The notes: generated by a model not told the origin, from the letters alone. A DNA stretch of 64,000 nt from Streptomyces phaeolivaceus (GCF_009184865.1 NZ_CP045096.1:1302001-1366000); one strand, 5' to 3'. Numbered from the stretch's first letter, positions 42,233-52,389 are shown. Translations and numbers: made by a program.

Positions 42233-42746
42233 CGGGTGAGATGGGCGCACGCGCCGTGAGCGGCCGGGAATGCCGCGTGAACAGCTCGTGACCGACGGGT
42301 CCCGGGCGGCGCCGAGGATGAGCCCAGCGGCACGACGGCCACGACGCGAGCAACTGGGCGGCGCGCGGCCGGCCTTCGTGCGGTTCGGTGCGCACCGGGG
42401 TCGGTTCGGCGCCCGCCGGGGCCGGTGGGGTCCGCGCCGGTGGGTGCGCCCCGTAGTCGCCTCCAACCGTTGCCGTCCTTGTCCTTGACGCCCCCTGGGT
42501 GCCGGTGAACACTTCCGGTGTCGGTCGGCATCGCCGGATTCGGGCGTCTTTGTGCACCGCGCCGCTCGGGCACTCGGCCTGGGCAACAAGCCGTACCCCA
42601 TGGGCGATTCGGCCGCGACGGCACGCTCGTCACGGACGCCGGGCGGGGCGCGGGACCCTCCCCGCCTTCGGCTGAAGCAGCCAGGGGAACGCACCCTGCA
42701 CGGAAGGGCCGGGGTCGATCACTCCGGGCCGGGCCAAGGAGCCGCC
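42233..42746. other. 514-base intergenic region upstream of glpF
   Basis: No protein gene is convincing; small frames here have unlikely composition. It precedes the glpF-glpK operon and probably carries its promoter and operator (in Streptomyces often GylR, an IclR-type regulator), but I cannot point to a clear site. AAGGAG before 42747 is the glpF ribosome-binding site. Confidence 0.4.
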
Positions 42747-43532
42747 ATGAGCAACGGAGACATATTCGTCGGTGAGGTCATCGGTACGGCGATCCTGATT
42801 CTCTTCGGCGCCGGTGTGTGCGCCGCGGTCACTCTCAGGTTCTCGAAGGCGAGGGCGTCGGGCTGGATCGTCATCGCGTTCGGCTGGGGCTTCGCCGTGC
42901 TGGCGGGCGCCTACACCGCCGCTCCCCTGTCGGGCGGGCATCTCAACCCGGCGGTGACGATAGGGATCGCGGTCGACACGGAGACCTGGGACAAGGTCTG
43001 GGTGTATCTGCTCGGGCAGCTGGTCGGCGCGATGCTGGGGGCGGTCCTCGCCTATCTCGTCTATCTCGCGCAGTTCCGGGCGAACGTCCGCGAGGAGGGG
43101 ACAGGGGAGGGCACGGCGGACGAGCCGACGCCGACCCTCGGGATCTTCTCCACCATCCCGGAGATCCGGAACCCGGCCGCCAACCTGATCACGGAGATCA
43201 TCGCGACGATCGCGCTGGTCCTGCCGATCCTCGCCCTCGGCCGGAACACGGGCATCGGCATCGGCCAGATCCCCGGTGAGGAGGCCGGGATCTACGGCTC
43301 GGGCATCTCGGTGCTGCTGGTGTCCTTCCTGGTCGTCGGCATCGGGCTCTCCCTCGGCGGGCCCACCGGCTACGCCATCAACCCGGCCCGTGACCTCGGC
43401 CCGCGCATCGTGCACACCTTCCTGCCGATCCCGAACAAGGGCACCTCCGACTGGGGTTACGCCTGGATCCCGGTCGTCGGCCCCCTGGTCGGCGGTGCCC
43501 TCGCGGGCCTCGTCTACCACGCGGCCTTCTGA
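42747..43532 (+). CDS. glpF: Glycerol uptake facilitator (aquaglyceroporin)
   Basis: The 261-residue membrane channel has six helices and the two half-helix motifs HLNPAVT and INPARDLGP. The aspartate in the second (NPARD) is the glycerol-type signature. It lets glycerol diffuse into the cell for GlpK to trap. AAGGAG is 6 bases before the ATG at 42747. It forms an operon with glpK (31-base gap). Confidence 0.95.
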   Translation: MSNGDIFVGEVIGTAILILFGAGVCAAVTLRFSKARASGWIVIAFGWGFAVLAGAYTAAPLSGGHLNPAVTIGIAVDTETWDKVWVYLLGQLVGAMLGAVLAYLVYLAQFRANVREEGTGEGTADEPTPTLGIFSTIPEIRNPAANLITEIIATIALVLPILALGRNTGIGIGQIPGEEAGIYGSGISVLLVSFLVVGIGLSLGGPTGYAINPARDLGPRIVHTFLPIPNKGTSDWGYAWIPVVGPLVGGALAGLVYHAAF

Positions 43533-43563
43533 CGCCACCGATGTAAAGACGTGAGGGGATGTC

Positions 43564-45084
43564 ATGCCGGACAACGCCCAGAAGTACGTCGCCGCCATCG
43601 ATCAGGGCACCACTTCGAGCCGTTGCATCATCTTCGACCACGGCGGAGCCATCGTCGCCGTGGACCAGCGTGAGCACCGCCAGATCTTCCCCAAGCCTGG
43701 CTGGGTGGAGCACGACGCCACCGAGATCTGGTCGAAGGTGCAGGCGGTGGTCGCCGGGGCGATCGCCAGGGCGGGGCTGCGCGCGGACCAGATCAGCGCG
43801 CTCGGCATCACCAACCAGCGTGAGACGACGGTCCTGTGGGACCGCGCCACGGGCAAGCCCGTCCACAACGCGATCGTCTGGCAGGACACCCGTACCTCGG
43901 CGCTCTGCAACGAACTGGGCGGCACGGACGGGCAGGATCGCTTCCGTGAGCAGACCGGGCTGCCGCTGGCCAGCTACTTCTCCGGTCCGAAGGCCGCCTG
44001 GCTGCTCGACAACGTGCCGGGGCTGAGGGTCCGCGCCGAGCGCGGCGAGATCGCGTTCGGCACGATCGACTCCTGGCTGATCTGGAACCTCACCGGCGGC
44101 ACGGACGGCGGACGGCACGTCACCGACGTCACCAACGCCGGGCGCACCATGCTGATGAACCTGGAGACCCTCCAGTGGGACACCTCGATCCTCTCGGCGA
44201 TGAACGTCCCGGAGGCCGTCCTGCCGGAGATCAGGTCCTCCGCCGAGGTGTACGGCACCGCCGTGGGCCCCCTGGCCGGCGTACCCGTCGCGTCGGCGCT
44301 CGGCGATCAGCAGGCGGCGGTGTTCGGGCAGGCCTGTTACGACGTGGGCACCGCGAAGAACACGTACGGCACCGGCAGTTTCCTGCTGCTCAACACCGGG
44401 AACCGGCCCGTGCCGTCGAAGAGCGGGCTGCTGACAACCATGGGGTACAAGATCGGCGGCGAGGCGCCGGTGTACTGCCTGGAGGGGTCGATCGCGATCA
44501 CGGGCGCCCTGGTGCAGTGGTTCCGCGACCAGCTCGGCATCATCCGTACCGCCGACGAGATCGAGTCACTGGCGGCGAGCGTCGACGACAACGGCGGGGC
44601 GTACATCGTGCCGGCGTTCTCGGGGCTGTTCGCGCCCTACTGGCGGTCGGACGCGCGCGGGGTGGTCACCGGGCTGACCAGGTACGTCACCAAGGCGCAT
44701 CTCGCGCGTGCGGTGCTGGAGGCGACGAGCTGGCAGACGCGGGAGGTCGTGGACGCCATGTTCCAGGACTCCGGGGTGCACATCACGACCCTCAAGGTCG
44801 ACGGGGGCATGACCAAGAACAATCTGCTGATGCAGCATCAGGCGGACGTCCTGGGCGTGCCGGTGATCCGGCCGCGGGTCTCGGAGACGACGTGTCTGGG
44901 TGCCGCGTACGCGGCCGGGCTGGCCACCGGGGTGTGGAACGACCTGGACGAGCTGAAGTCGCACTGGCGCGAGGACGTCTCGTGGACGCCGTCCATGGAG
45001 GCGTCCGTGCGGGACCGCGAGTACCACAACTGGCGCAAGGCGGTGGAGAAGAGCCTCGGCTGGCACGAGGACGACGCGAGCTGA
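43564..45084 (+). CDS. glpK: Glycerol kinase
   Basis: The 506-residue FGGY kinase phosphorylates glycerol to sn-glycerol-3-phosphate. It has the N-terminal [20 protein letters not shown], the substrate loop [28 protein letters not shown], the ATP-binding [12 protein letters not shown], and the C-terminal [26 protein letters not shown] precedes the ATG. Next to glpF, it makes the intake-and-trap step of glycerol use. glpD is not in the window. Two CG-repeat palindromes and a terminator follow. Confidence 0.97.
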   Translation: MPDNAQKYVAAIDQGTTSSRCIIFDHGGAIVAVDQREHRQIFPKPGWVEHDATEIWSKVQAVVAGAIARAGLRADQISALGITNQRETTVLWDRATGKPVHNAIVWQDTRTSALCNELGGTDGQDRFREQTGLPLASYFSGPKAAWLLDNVPGLRVRAERGEIAFGTIDSWLIWNLTGGTDGGRHVTDVTNAGRTMLMNLETLQWDTSILSAMNVPEAVLPEIRSSAEVYGTAVGPLAGVPVASALGDQQAAVFGQACYDVGTAKNTYGTGSFLLLNTGNRPVPSKSGLLTTMGYKIGGEAPVYCLEGSIAITGALVQWFRDQLGIIRTADEIESLAASVDDNGGAYIVPAFSGLFAPYWRSDARGVVTGLTRYVTKAHLARAVLEATSWQTREVVDAMFQDSGVHITTLKVDGGMTKNNLLMQHQADVLGVPVIRPRVSETTCLGAAYAAGLATGVWNDLDELKSHWREDVSWTPSMEASVRDREYHNWRKAVEKSLGWHEDDAS

Positions 45085-45096
45085 GAAGGCGTGGCC

Positions 45097-45153
45097 CACG
45101 CGCGCGCGTGCGTGGCGTTCGCCCGGACCGAGGTCCACGCGCGCGCGTGTGTG
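45097..45153. repeat. Paired CG-repeat palindromes after glpK
   Basis: The 14-base self-complementary CACGCGCGCGCGTG occurs at 45097-45110 and 45136-45149, each followed by more alternating purine-pyrimidine bases. Such runs favour Z-DNA or hairpins. They lie between the glpK stop and the terminator. Confidence 0.7.
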
Positions 45154-45163
45154 TGCCGGGGAA

Positions 45164-45201
45164 GCCACGGCCCGTACCCCTGTCGGCGGGGGTACGGGCC
45201 G
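45164..45201. terminator. Bidirectional terminator between glpK and cvnD
   Basis: A perfect 15-bp stem (CACGGCCCGTACCCC and complement) with an 8-base loop lies between convergent genes. Confidence 0.88.
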
Positions 45202-45204
45202 TGC

Positions 45205-45810
45205 TCAGGTGGCGGCGGGCTGGCGGTTGTCGGTCGCCTGGGCCATCGCGTGCCGGACGACGGAGACCAGGACGTCCTTGACCGAGTCCCGGCGGCGGGC
45301 GTCGCACAGCACGATCGGCACCTCGGGGTCGAGGTCGAGGGCCTGCCGTACGGTCTCGGCCGGGTAGCGGGCGGCGTCGTCGAAGCAGTTGACGCCGATC
45401 ACGAAGGGTATGGAGCGCCGCTCGAAGTAGTCGACGGCGGCGAAGCAGTCCTCCAGCCGACGGGTGTCGACGAGCACCACCGCGCCGAGCGCGCCGGAGG
45501 CCAGCTCGTCCCAGAGGAACCAGAAGCGGTCCTGGCCGGGGGTGCCGAACAGGTACAGGACCAGGTCCTCGCGGAGCGTGATGCGCCCGAAGTCCATGGC
45601 GACGGTGGTGGTCGTCTTGTTCTCCACACCGCTGGTGTCGTCGACCGGGCGGCCGGCCTCGGTGAGCACCTCCTCGGTGCGCAGTGGCTTGATCTCGCTG
45701 ACCGCGCCGACGCAGGTCGTCTTGCCCACACCGAAACCACCGGCCACGAGGATCTTGAGCGTGACGGGCTCGACCGGAGGTGTGCCGCGCTCAGAGCGCC
45801 CGAGGATCAT
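45205..45810 (-). CDS. cvnD: Conservon small GTPase-like protein CvnD
   Basis: The 201-residue nucleotide-binding protein is the GTPase-like member of a Cvn signalling module. It has the P-loop GGFGVGKTTCVGAVSEIKPL, TVAMDFGRI, the DxxG-like LFGTPGQDRFWFLWDELASG and VGVN-type base recognition (IGVNCFD in place of NKxD). I prefer the ATG at 45810 (MILGRSERG), which has AGGAG upstream and matches the usual family N-terminus. It is the last gene of cvnABCD. Confidence 0.92.
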   Translation of the reverse strand: MILGRSERGTPPVEPVTLKILVAGGFGVGKTTCVGAVSEIKPLRTEEVLTEAGRPVDDTSGVENKTTTTVAMDFGRITLREDLVLYLFGTPGQDRFWFLWDELASGALGAVVLVDTRRLEDCFAAVDYFERRSIPFVIGVNCFDDAARYPAETVRQALDLDPEVPIVLCDARRRDSVKDVLVSVVRHAMAQATDNRQPAAT

Positions 45811-45867
45811 CGGTCTTTCTCCTGCTGGATGGTTGTCTGTCACGTATCCGCCCCGCTTCCGGGCCGG

Positions 45868-46263
45868 TCAGAGCGCTCTGAGGCCGTTGATGACATCGCG
45901 CAGGATGCTCTCGTCGACCAGCTCGGCGGGCGGGACGGGGCGGGTCACATGGACGAGTTCCTCGTCCACGAGGTCTCCGACGAGGACGCGGACGACTCCG
46001 ACGGGCAGGTCCAGGTCGGCGGCCAGTTCGGCCACCGACTGGGGGGTGTCACGGCAGAGTTCGACGATACGGACGTGCTCAGGGGAGAGGGAGTGGTCCT
46101 CCTCCGGGTCGTCGACGTGCGGTTCCGTGACGACCACGGCGATCAGGTCGAGGCGGTGCTGGATCGCGTGATTGGTCCGGCCGCGTGTCATCGCGTACGG
46201 ACGCACCACTGGTCCGGCCTCGTCGTCGAACCAGTGGCTTCTTCCCTGACCGTCTCGGCTCAT
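45868..46263 (-). CDS. cvnC: Conservon DUF742 protein CvnC
   Basis: The 131-residue protein is a winged-helix-like DUF742 member (VRPYAMTRGRTNHA; VAELAADLDLPVGVVRVLVG DLVDEELVHV). In conservons it interacts with CvnD and the others. It lies 9 bases after cvnB and 57 bases before cvnD. Confidence 0.92.
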   Translation of the reverse strand: MSRDGQGRSHWFDDEAGPVVRPYAMTRGRTNHAIQHRLDLIAVVVTEPHVDDPEEDHSLSPEHVRIVELCRDTPQSVAELAADLDLPVGVVRVLVGDLVDEELVHVTRPVPPAELVDESILRDVINGLRAL

Positions 46264-46272
46264 GCCATCCCA

Positions 46273-46710
46273 CTACCCGCCATGGGGGACATCGGCGCGT
46301 GGGGCGGAGCCCAGATGTACGCCGACCCGCTTGACCAGGAGGGTCATCTCGTAGGCGACCTGGCCGATGTCCGCCTCGGCGTCGGCGAGGACGGCGAGGC
46401 AGCTGCCGTCACCGGCGGCCGTGACGAAGAGGAAGGCGTCGTCGAGTTCGACGACGGTCTGCCGGACGCTGCCCGCCTCGAAGTGGCGGCCGACGCCCTT
46501 GGCGAGGCTGTGGAAGCCGGAGGAGACGGCGGCCAGGTGCTCGCTGTCCTCTCTGGTGAGGTCCTCGGAGACGCCCGTGGGCAGTCCGTCGCTGGAGAGC
46601 ACGAGCGCCTTGCGGATGCTGGCGACACGCTGCACCAGATCGTCCAGGAGCCAGTTCAGCTCCCCGGACGTGCCTGTCGCGGTGTGCCCTTCGGCCTTCG
46701 GTGCGGTCAT
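46273..46710 (-). CDS. cvnB: Conservon roadblock/LC7 protein CvnB
   Basis: The 145-residue protein has a roadblock/LC7 fold (ELNWLLDDLVQRVASIRKAL VLSSDGLPTG; FLFVTAAGDGSCLAVLADAE AD), acting as a GTPase co-regulator of CvnD. Its start overlaps the cvnA stop by four bases (ATGA), so translation is coupled. Confidence 0.93.
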   Translation of the reverse strand: MTAPKAEGHTATGTSGELNWLLDDLVQRVASIRKALVLSSDGLPTGVSEDLTREDSEHLAAVSSGFHSLAKGVGRHFEAGSVRQTVVELDDAFLFVTAAGDGSCLAVLADAEADIGQVAYEMTLLVKRVGVHLGSAPRADVPHGG

Positions 46711-49577
46711 CGACCGTCCCCCTTAGTCGTTCCTCGTGGTGCTGAGACGTCCTGGGCGTCGTCGCCCTCGGCGTTCTCCTCGCGGCCACGCTGCCAACCC
46801 CGTTGGAGCGAGGCCATACGGCTGCGTACCTCGTCGGCGTCCCGTTCGGTCGGCTCCGGACGCCGCTCGGGGCGGGACCGCTCGCGCTCGGCACGCCGGT
46901 CGGGGCCGTCCTTCAACTGCGGTGCCAGATTGGCCTGTCGGACGCGGCGGGGCAGTGGCCCCGGAGCTGATTCTGCCTGGTCGGTCGTCGTGCCCGCGCG
47001 CGGGGTGGGCTCCCCGGGGCCGTACGGCGAGGTCGTCGGGGCCGTGCCGCCCGCCGGAGTCGTACGGCGGCGCTGGGGCAGGGCGGGGCCGTCGTACCCG
47101 CCGGGGGGCAGGGCGCCGGCGCGGTGCGTGCCGGGAAGGGCCCCGGGTGCGGTGCGGTCGGTTCCGGGGCGGCTCTGCGGTTCGGTCCGGTCGCCGCGCA
47201 GCGCGGTGAGCGGGCGGGTGTCGGCGATCCCCTCGGGGCCCGGTGTACGGCTCTGCTCGGGTTCGTCCTCGGGCTGCCTCGGCCTGGACCCGGTGACCGA
47301 ACGGCCGTGCGAGCTGACGAGATGCGGGGTCCGGCGCTGCGGCAGCGGTACCGGGCCGAGCGTCGGGTCGGGGTCGGTGAGGGGGGTCCGGTGTCCTTCG
47401 CCGTCGCGCGTCGGCTGCTCGTCGGCGACGCCGGTGAGGGAGCGGCGGGGCCCGAACAGTCCGCCCCGTTCGGCGTCCTCCTGGCCGAGGGCGCCGGGGA
47501 AGCCGCCCAGGGGCTCCGGCGCGACCGGGGCCTCCAGCTCGACGGGGCCGTCCAGGATGGCGGCGGAGAGCCCCGGGAGCCTGACCGGGACCTCGGAGAG
47601 CGCGGCGTTGCGCTCGTCCTCCAGCTCGGCCTCCCGGGTGGGGTGGGCGCGGTCGAGGCGGAAGCCGATGCCGTTGGTGTCGGGGACGTCGTCGGTGAGG
47701 AGGGCGTCGGGGATGAACAGCACGGCCGTGGTGCCGCCGTACGGGGACGGCTGGAGGGAGACGCGGACCTTCTGCCGCTGGGCGAGGCGGCTGACCACGA
47801 AGAGCCCGAGCCGGTCGGTGTCGGAGAGTTCGAAGTCGGGGGTCTCGGCCAGCTTGAGGTTGGCGTCGAGGAGCGCCTCGGCGGACATCCCGAGGCCGCG
47901 GTCGTGGATCTCCAGGGTGAAGCCGTTGGCGACGCGCTCGCCGAGCACCTGCACGGCGGTGTGCGGCGGCGAGAACACCGTGGCGTTCTCCAGGAGTTCG
48001 GCCACGAGGTGGGTGAGGTCGGCGACCGCGGGGCCGGTCACGGCGACCCGGGGCAGCCGGCGGACCTCGATCCGCTCGTAGTCCTCGACCTCGGCGACGG
48101 CCGCGCGGACGACGTCCATGAGCTGGATGGGCTTGCGCCACTGGCGGGACGGGGCGGCGCCGGAGAGGATGACGAGGCCCTCGGCGTGCCGGCGCATACG
48201 GGTCGTCAGGTGGTCCAGGCGGAACAGGTCGGCGAGTTCGTCGGTGTCCTCGGTCCGGCGTTCCATGGTGTCGAGGAGGGTGAGCTGCTTGTGCAGCAGG
48301 ACCTGGCTGCGGCGGGCGAGGTTGACGAAGACCTCGGAGATGCCGCTGCGGAGTTCGGACTGCTTGACCGCGGCTTCGACTGCCGCCCGCTGGAGGGTGT
48401 TGAGGGCCTGGCTGACCTCGCCGATCTCGTTCCTGTCGTACTCCAGGCGTGGCACCTCGGTCTCCACGTCGATCTGTTCGCCCGCGGCGAGCCGGCGCAT
48501 CACGCTGGGCAGTCGCACCCCGGCGGTCTCGTGGGCCTCCTGGCGGAGCCGGCGCAGGTCGCGGATGAGGGCGCGGCCGATGCGCACGGACATGAAGAGC
48601 GAGACCAGCAGGGCGAAGAGGCCGAGGACACCGGCGACGGCGGCCCTCAGGATGACATTGGTGGCCAGTGGGCTGACGCGGTCCTGGAAGCGGTCGCCCG
48701 CCTCGATGCTGAGGTCGCGGAGGTCGGCGAGGACGGGCTCGACGGAGGTGTCCCACGCCTTCGCGGTGACCCCTGCGGGCTTGCCCGGGTCGGAGGCGAT
48801 GACGGCCTGCTCGACCGAGCGCAGCGGAGCGGAGCTCGCGCTCGTCCAGTACTCCTGGTAGCGGTCCCGTTCGGCGGAGGGCAGCTGCGGCAGGCTGATC
48901 TCATACAGCAGGGTGCGCTGCGCGACGAGGTCGGAGAAGTCGCGGATGTCGTCCTGGGTGATCCGGTCCGCGACGAGCACGGAACTGAGCAGGGCGTCCT
49001 CGCGAGAGAGGAGTTCGTGGGCGCGGCCGACGTTGATCAGGGCACGACCCTGCTTGTCCATCTCCACGCTGTCGAGCGCGGGGAGGTTGGAGAGCAGGGT
49101 GAAGCAGGGGTCGACGAGTTCGTTGTAGTGGCCGAGGGCCTGGGTGACCGTGACGGTGCCGCTCTCGACGCTCGTGCGCAGGGAGGGCAGGGTGTCGAGG
49201 GCGTCCAGGATGGCCGTGAGCCGCAGCGAGGTGGGCTCGCCCATCTCGTCCCGCAGGTCGGAGTCCGTGGCGTGCTCGCGGAACTCCTCGACCGCCGCGT
49301 CCGTGGCGGACCGGCTGCGGTCGAGTGCCGCGAGCGCCTCGTCGGACCGGGGGGCGGCGAGGTAGACGAGGGTCTGGCGGCGTTCCTGCTGGAGGACGCG
49401 GATGGTGTCCTCGGTGGGGTAGCCGACCTCCGCGACGATGTCAGCCACCCTGAAGAGATCGCTCGCCTCACGGCCCGTCAGCACGGTGGCGAACGTCCAG
49501 ACACCGGTCAGTGCCACCAAGGGCACGAGCAGCAGTGCCACGATCTTCCGGCGGATCGATTTCCCGCGAAAGCGCAT
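46707..49577 (-). CDS. cvnA: Conservon sensor histidine kinase-like protein CvnA
   Basis: The 956-residue membrane sensor begins with a helix (KIVALLLVPLVALTGVWTFA), then an extracytoplasmic nitrate-sensor-like (NIT) domain of about 280 residues. A second helix (GVLGLFALLVSLFMSVRIGR), HAMP and dimerisation segments follow (FRLDHLTTRMRRHAEGLVIL). The ATPase fold has the N box ELLENATVFSPP, DRGLGMS and PSPYGGTTAVLF. About 300 residues of proline/arginine-rich disordered tail follow. The signal is unknown. In the conservon it heads a G-protein-like system. The ATG at 49577 has GGGGGAGG upstream. It is the first gene of cvnABCD. Confidence 0.93.
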   Translation of the reverse strand: MRFRGKSIRRKIVALLLVPLVALTGVWTFATVLTGREASDLFRVADIVAEVGYPTEDTIRVLQQERRQTLVYLAAPRSDEALAALDRSRSATDAAVEEFREHATDSDLRDEMGEPTSLRLTAILDALDTLPSLRTSVESGTVTVTQALGHYNELVDPCFTLLSNLPALDSVEMDKQGRALINVGRAHELLSREDALLSSVLVADRITQDDIRDFSDLVAQRTLLYEISLPQLPSAERDRYQEYWTSASSAPLRSVEQAVIASDPGKPAGVTAKAWDTSVEPVLADLRDLSIEAGDRFQDRVSPLATNVILRAAVAGVLGLFALLVSLFMSVRIGRALIRDLRRLRQEAHETAGVRLPSVMRRLAAGEQIDVETEVPRLEYDRNEIGEVSQALNTLQRAAVEAAVKQSELRSGISEVFVNLARRSQVLLHKQLTLLDTMERRTEDTDELADLFRLDHLTTRMRRHAEGLVILSGAAPSRQWRKPIQLMDVVRAAVAEVEDYERIEVRRLPRVAVTGPAVADLTHLVAELLENATVFSPPHTAVQVLGERVANGFTLEIHDRGLGMSAEALLDANLKLAETPDFELSDTDRLGLFVVSRLAQRQKVRVSLQPSPYGGTTAVLFIPDALLTDDVPDTNGIGFRLDRAHPTREAELEDERNAALSEVPVRLPGLSAAILDGPVELEAPVAPEPLGGFPGALGQEDAERGGLFGPRRSLTGVADEQPTRDGEGHRTPLTDPDPTLGPVPLPQRRTPHLVSSHGRSVTGSRPRQPEDEPEQSRTPGPEGIADTRPLTALRGDRTEPQSRPGTDRTAPGALPGTHRAGALPPGGYDGPALPQRRRTTPAGGTAPTTSPYGPGEPTPRAGTTTDQAESAPGPLPRRVRQANLAPQLKDGPDRRAERERSRPERRPEPTERDADEVRSRMASLQRGWQRGREENAEGDDAQDVSAPRGTTKGDGR

Positions 49578-49996
49578 GGCCTCCCCCAGCTTGACCCCCG
49601 CCAGGCCCGGGGGCACACATGTGCGTCAACAAACGGCGTGAGCCTACTACCGACTCACACGTATCTCGAAGAGGAGGAGGGGGGCACTCCGGACCTGAGG
49701 CGAACCGGACATGGGGAGTTGTTCGCCCTTTGGGGTGGATTGCCTGGCCCTGTCAGGCACTTGAACCCGTGGCATCTCGTCGGAGAAGTCGACCAGTTGG
49801 CCGGATTTTTGCGTTCCGCGGGAATCTTCGACGCTCGTCGATCGTCTTTCTGTACGGGAATTGGGGGCGGAATCGGCCACAGGTCCCGCAAGCCGCTTCC
49901 AGGCGGCGTGAACCGGAGGAAGTCGGGCACCAGTGGGGGGCCGGGTCTCGGGACCCGGTGACTGTTGGTCCACCGGCGGTGGGGAGTGACAAGTTG
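49578..49996. other. Divergent promoter region of cvnA and a membrane protein gene
   Basis: The 419-base gap has lower GC than its neighbours and no convincing gene. A TAGGCT box (minus strand, near 49639) could be the cvn -10. GGGGAG precedes the rightward start. Confidence 0.4.
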
Positions 49997-50548
49997 ATGG
50001 GCACGGTGGAGCGGCGCGTAGCGCCCGGGGACGGAGCGGCGACGCCCGAGAGGGCGGCGCGAAGTGCTCAGGCACCGGATCGCGGCCTCCTGACGGGGGA
50101 AAGCGTCGCGGTGGAAGAACGAAGGATCTTGCCCCGAGGCGACGAAGAACGGGTGCATTACCGGCCGTTGTGGATCGAGGAGCCGGCGCGCAGGCGACGG
50201 CTGCCCGATCCGGTGCGGACGGCGGCGGTGCGCGCGGTCCTCATCATCGCGGTGACACTGCTTCAGGCGATGGTGGCGTTCCTGTGCACCCTGGCGGGTT
50301 CCTGGCTGGCGTTCCCGATGGTTCTGAGCAGTGTGGCGAGCACGATCGCGGCGACCTGGGGCGTGCTGGACGTCTGGGTGACCCGCCAGGTGTGGAACCA
50401 GCGCAACGGCGTGATCTCGGTCCCCAGCAGCACGGCGCGCTCGCTGCGCCGTGAGCGGCGCCGGGCACGCCGGGAGGCACGGGCGGCACAGCGCACACAG
50501 GAGCGGATACGCCGGCGCGGTGGCTCCGGGCAGCTGTCGCACCCGTAG
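49997..50548 (+). CDS. Hypothetical membrane protein divergent from cvnA
   Basis: The 183-residue protein has a disordered N-terminal part (1-70), two adjacent membrane helices (about 80-130: VRAVLIIAVTLLQAMVAFLC, MVLSSVASTIAATWGVLDVW) and an arginine-rich basic C-terminus. Such proteins occur next to conservons but have no known role. I chose the ATG at 49997, with GGGGAG about 10 bases upstream; the frame is open further upstream in DNA that does not look coding. Confidence 0.65.
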   Translation: MGTVERRVAPGDGAATPERAARSAQAPDRGLLTGESVAVEERRILPRGDEERVHYRPLWIEEPARRRRLPDPVRTAAVRAVLIIAVTLLQAMVAFLCTLAGSWLAFPMVLSSVASTIAATWGVLDVWVTRQVWNQRNGVISVPSSTARSLRRERRRARREARAAQRTQERIRRRGGSGQLSHP

Positions 50549-50910
50549 TACACCCGGGGCGGGCCCTCATGACAGGGGGCCCGCCTCCTCGGGGCGGCCA
50601 CGGCCGCCTCTTCCTCCGATCGCCTCGCCCTCCGCCCGGATCCTCCCGCGGTCGGCCCCGGGCAAGGGCTGCCGTTGCCTCGCAGGTGTGTGCGAAGGGT
50701 GGTGTGCTGGTGTCCACCGGGCACCGCAGCGGACCCTTCGTGACTGGTCTCCGGGGCAGGTGAGGGCGGTTCCCTCGAATGTCAGGCCTCTGACCAGACG
50801 TGTCGACCGTCACATTTGACTCCCTCTTGGGCATAGAACGCGGTCGTCCGGTTAGGCGCCCAGCGGCGAGGGCGCCTGCCGTACGGCGCTGACCAGGAGG
50901 AACGAAAGAC
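50549..50910. other. Upstream region of the betaine-type operon
   Basis: The 362-base region has no gene. It contains GTCAG-GCCT-CTGAC (50781-50794), a small inverted repeat, then TTGACT near 50816 without a well-spaced -10. AGGAGG precedes 50911. Confidence 0.4.
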
Positions 50911-52377
50911 ATGCCCGAACTTTTCATCGGCGGAGCATGGCGATCCGCGCTCGACGGCCGGACGCGTGAGATCCGCTGCCCCGCCGACGGCAGCCTGGTC
51001 GCGGTCGTCGACGAGGCCGGCGGCAAGGACACCGTGGAGGCGATCACGGCCGCCCGCCGCGCCTTCGACGACGGCCCCTGGCCCGCCACCACGCCCGCCG
51101 ACCGCGGTGACCTGCTGCTCAGGGTCGCCGACCTGCTCGTACGCGACAAGGACGCGCTCGCCCGCGCCGAGTCCCTCGACACCGGCAAGCGGCTGGTGGA
51201 GAGCGAGTACGACATCGACGACATCGCGAACTGCTTCCGTTACTTCGGACGGGCGGCCACCGCCGAGACGGGCCGGGTCGTCGACACCGGTCAGGCGGGC
51301 GTCGACAGCCGGGTCGTGTACGAGCCGGTCGGGGTGTGCGCGCTGATCACCCCGTGGAACTATCCCCTCCTCCAGACCGCCTGGAAGGTCGCCCCGGCGC
51401 TCGCGGCCGGCAACACCTTCGTGCTGAAGCCGAGCGAGCTGACGCCGCACACCGCGATCCATCTGATGCGCCTCCTGGAGGAGGCCGGGCTGCCCGAGGG
51501 TGTGGCCAATCTGGTCCTCGGCGCGGGCCCCGAGGCGGGCGCCCCGCTCTCCGACCACCCGGACGTGGACCTGGTCTCGTTCACCGGTGGTCTGCAGACC
51601 GGGCGACGGCTCATGGCCAACGCCGCCGCGAGCGTGAAGAAGGTCGCCCTGGAACTGGGCGGCAAGAACCCGAACATCGTCTTCGCCGACGCCGACTTCG
51701 ACACGGCCGTCGACATGGCGTTGACCGCGATCTTCCTGCACTCCGGGCAGGTGTGCTCGGCGGGCGCCCGGCTGCTGGTGGAGGACTCCCTGCACGACCG
51801 GTTCGTCGACGAGGTCGTCCGCCGGGCGCGGGAGATCCGGCTCGGCGGCCCCTTCGACGAGCGCGCCCAGACCGGGCCGCTGATCTCGGCCGCCCATCGC
51901 GCGAAGGTCGAGGAGTACGTCGCCAAGGGTCTCGCCGAGGGCGCGGTGCTGCGCTGCGGCGGCGAGCGGCCGACCGGCGACGCGTACGACGAGGGTTTCT
52001 ACTATCTGCCGACCGTCCTGGACGAGTGCGCGAGCACGATGTCCGTGGTCCAGGACGAGTCCTTCGGGCCGGTGCTGACGGTGGAACGCTTCAGCACCGA
52101 AGGCGAGGCGGTACGGCTGGCCAACGACACGATCTACGGTCTGGCCGGCGCCGTATGGACGACGGACGAGGCCAGGGCCCAGCGGGTCGCGGCCCGGCTG
52201 CGGATCGGCACGGTGTGGATCAACGACTACCACCCGTATGTGCCGCAGGCCGAGTGGGGCGGTGTCAAGCAGTCCGGCTTCGGCCGCGAACTCGGGCCCG
52301 CGGGGCTCGCCGAGTACCGCGAGGCGAAGCACATCTGGCGAAACACGGACCCTTCGCCGCAGGGTTGGTTCGCCTAG
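50911..52377 (+). CDS. Aldehyde dehydrogenase, probable betaine aldehyde dehydrogenase
   Basis: The 488-residue NAD-dependent ALDH has the cofactor motif TPWNYPLLQTAWKVAPALAA, the catalytic Glu in LELGGKNPNIV and the catalytic Cys in SGQVCSAGARL near residue 285. FGPVLTVERF and GGVKQSGFGRELG complete the pattern. Betaine aldehyde dehydrogenases oxidise betaine aldehyde to glycine betaine. The assignment comes mainly from the choline dehydrogenase-like gene two genes downstream. GMC/ALDH pairs for other alcohols are possible. AGGAGG lies just upstream. Confidence 0.83.
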   Translation: MPELFIGGAWRSALDGRTREIRCPADGSLVAVVDEAGGKDTVEAITAARRAFDDGPWPATTPADRGDLLLRVADLLVRDKDALARAESLDTGKRLVESEYDIDDIANCFRYFGRAATAETGRVVDTGQAGVDSRVVYEPVGVCALITPWNYPLLQTAWKVAPALAAGNTFVLKPSELTPHTAIHLMRLLEEAGLPEGVANLVLGAGPEAGAPLSDHPDVDLVSFTGGLQTGRRLMANAAASVKKVALELGGKNPNIVFADADFDTAVDMALTAIFLHSGQVCSAGARLLVEDSLHDRFVDEVVRRAREIRLGGPFDERAQTGPLISAAHRAKVEEYVAKGLAEGAVLRCGGERPTGDAYDEGFYYLPTVLDECASTMSVVQDESFGPVLTVERFSTEGEAVRLANDTIYGLAGAVWTTDEARAQRVAARLRIGTVWINDYHPYVPQAEWGGVKQSGFGRELGPAGLAEYREAKHIWRNTDPSPQGWFA

Positions 52378-52389
52378 CCCTCTTGTGAC

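Noticed and set aside
42233..42746. Small arginine-rich frames upstream of glpF
   Set aside because: They lack ribosome-binding sites and a plausible amino acid composition.
45091..49961. Very long plus-strand frames opposite the conservon
   Set aside because: The minus-strand frames give intact CvnA-D; the plus frames are shadows.
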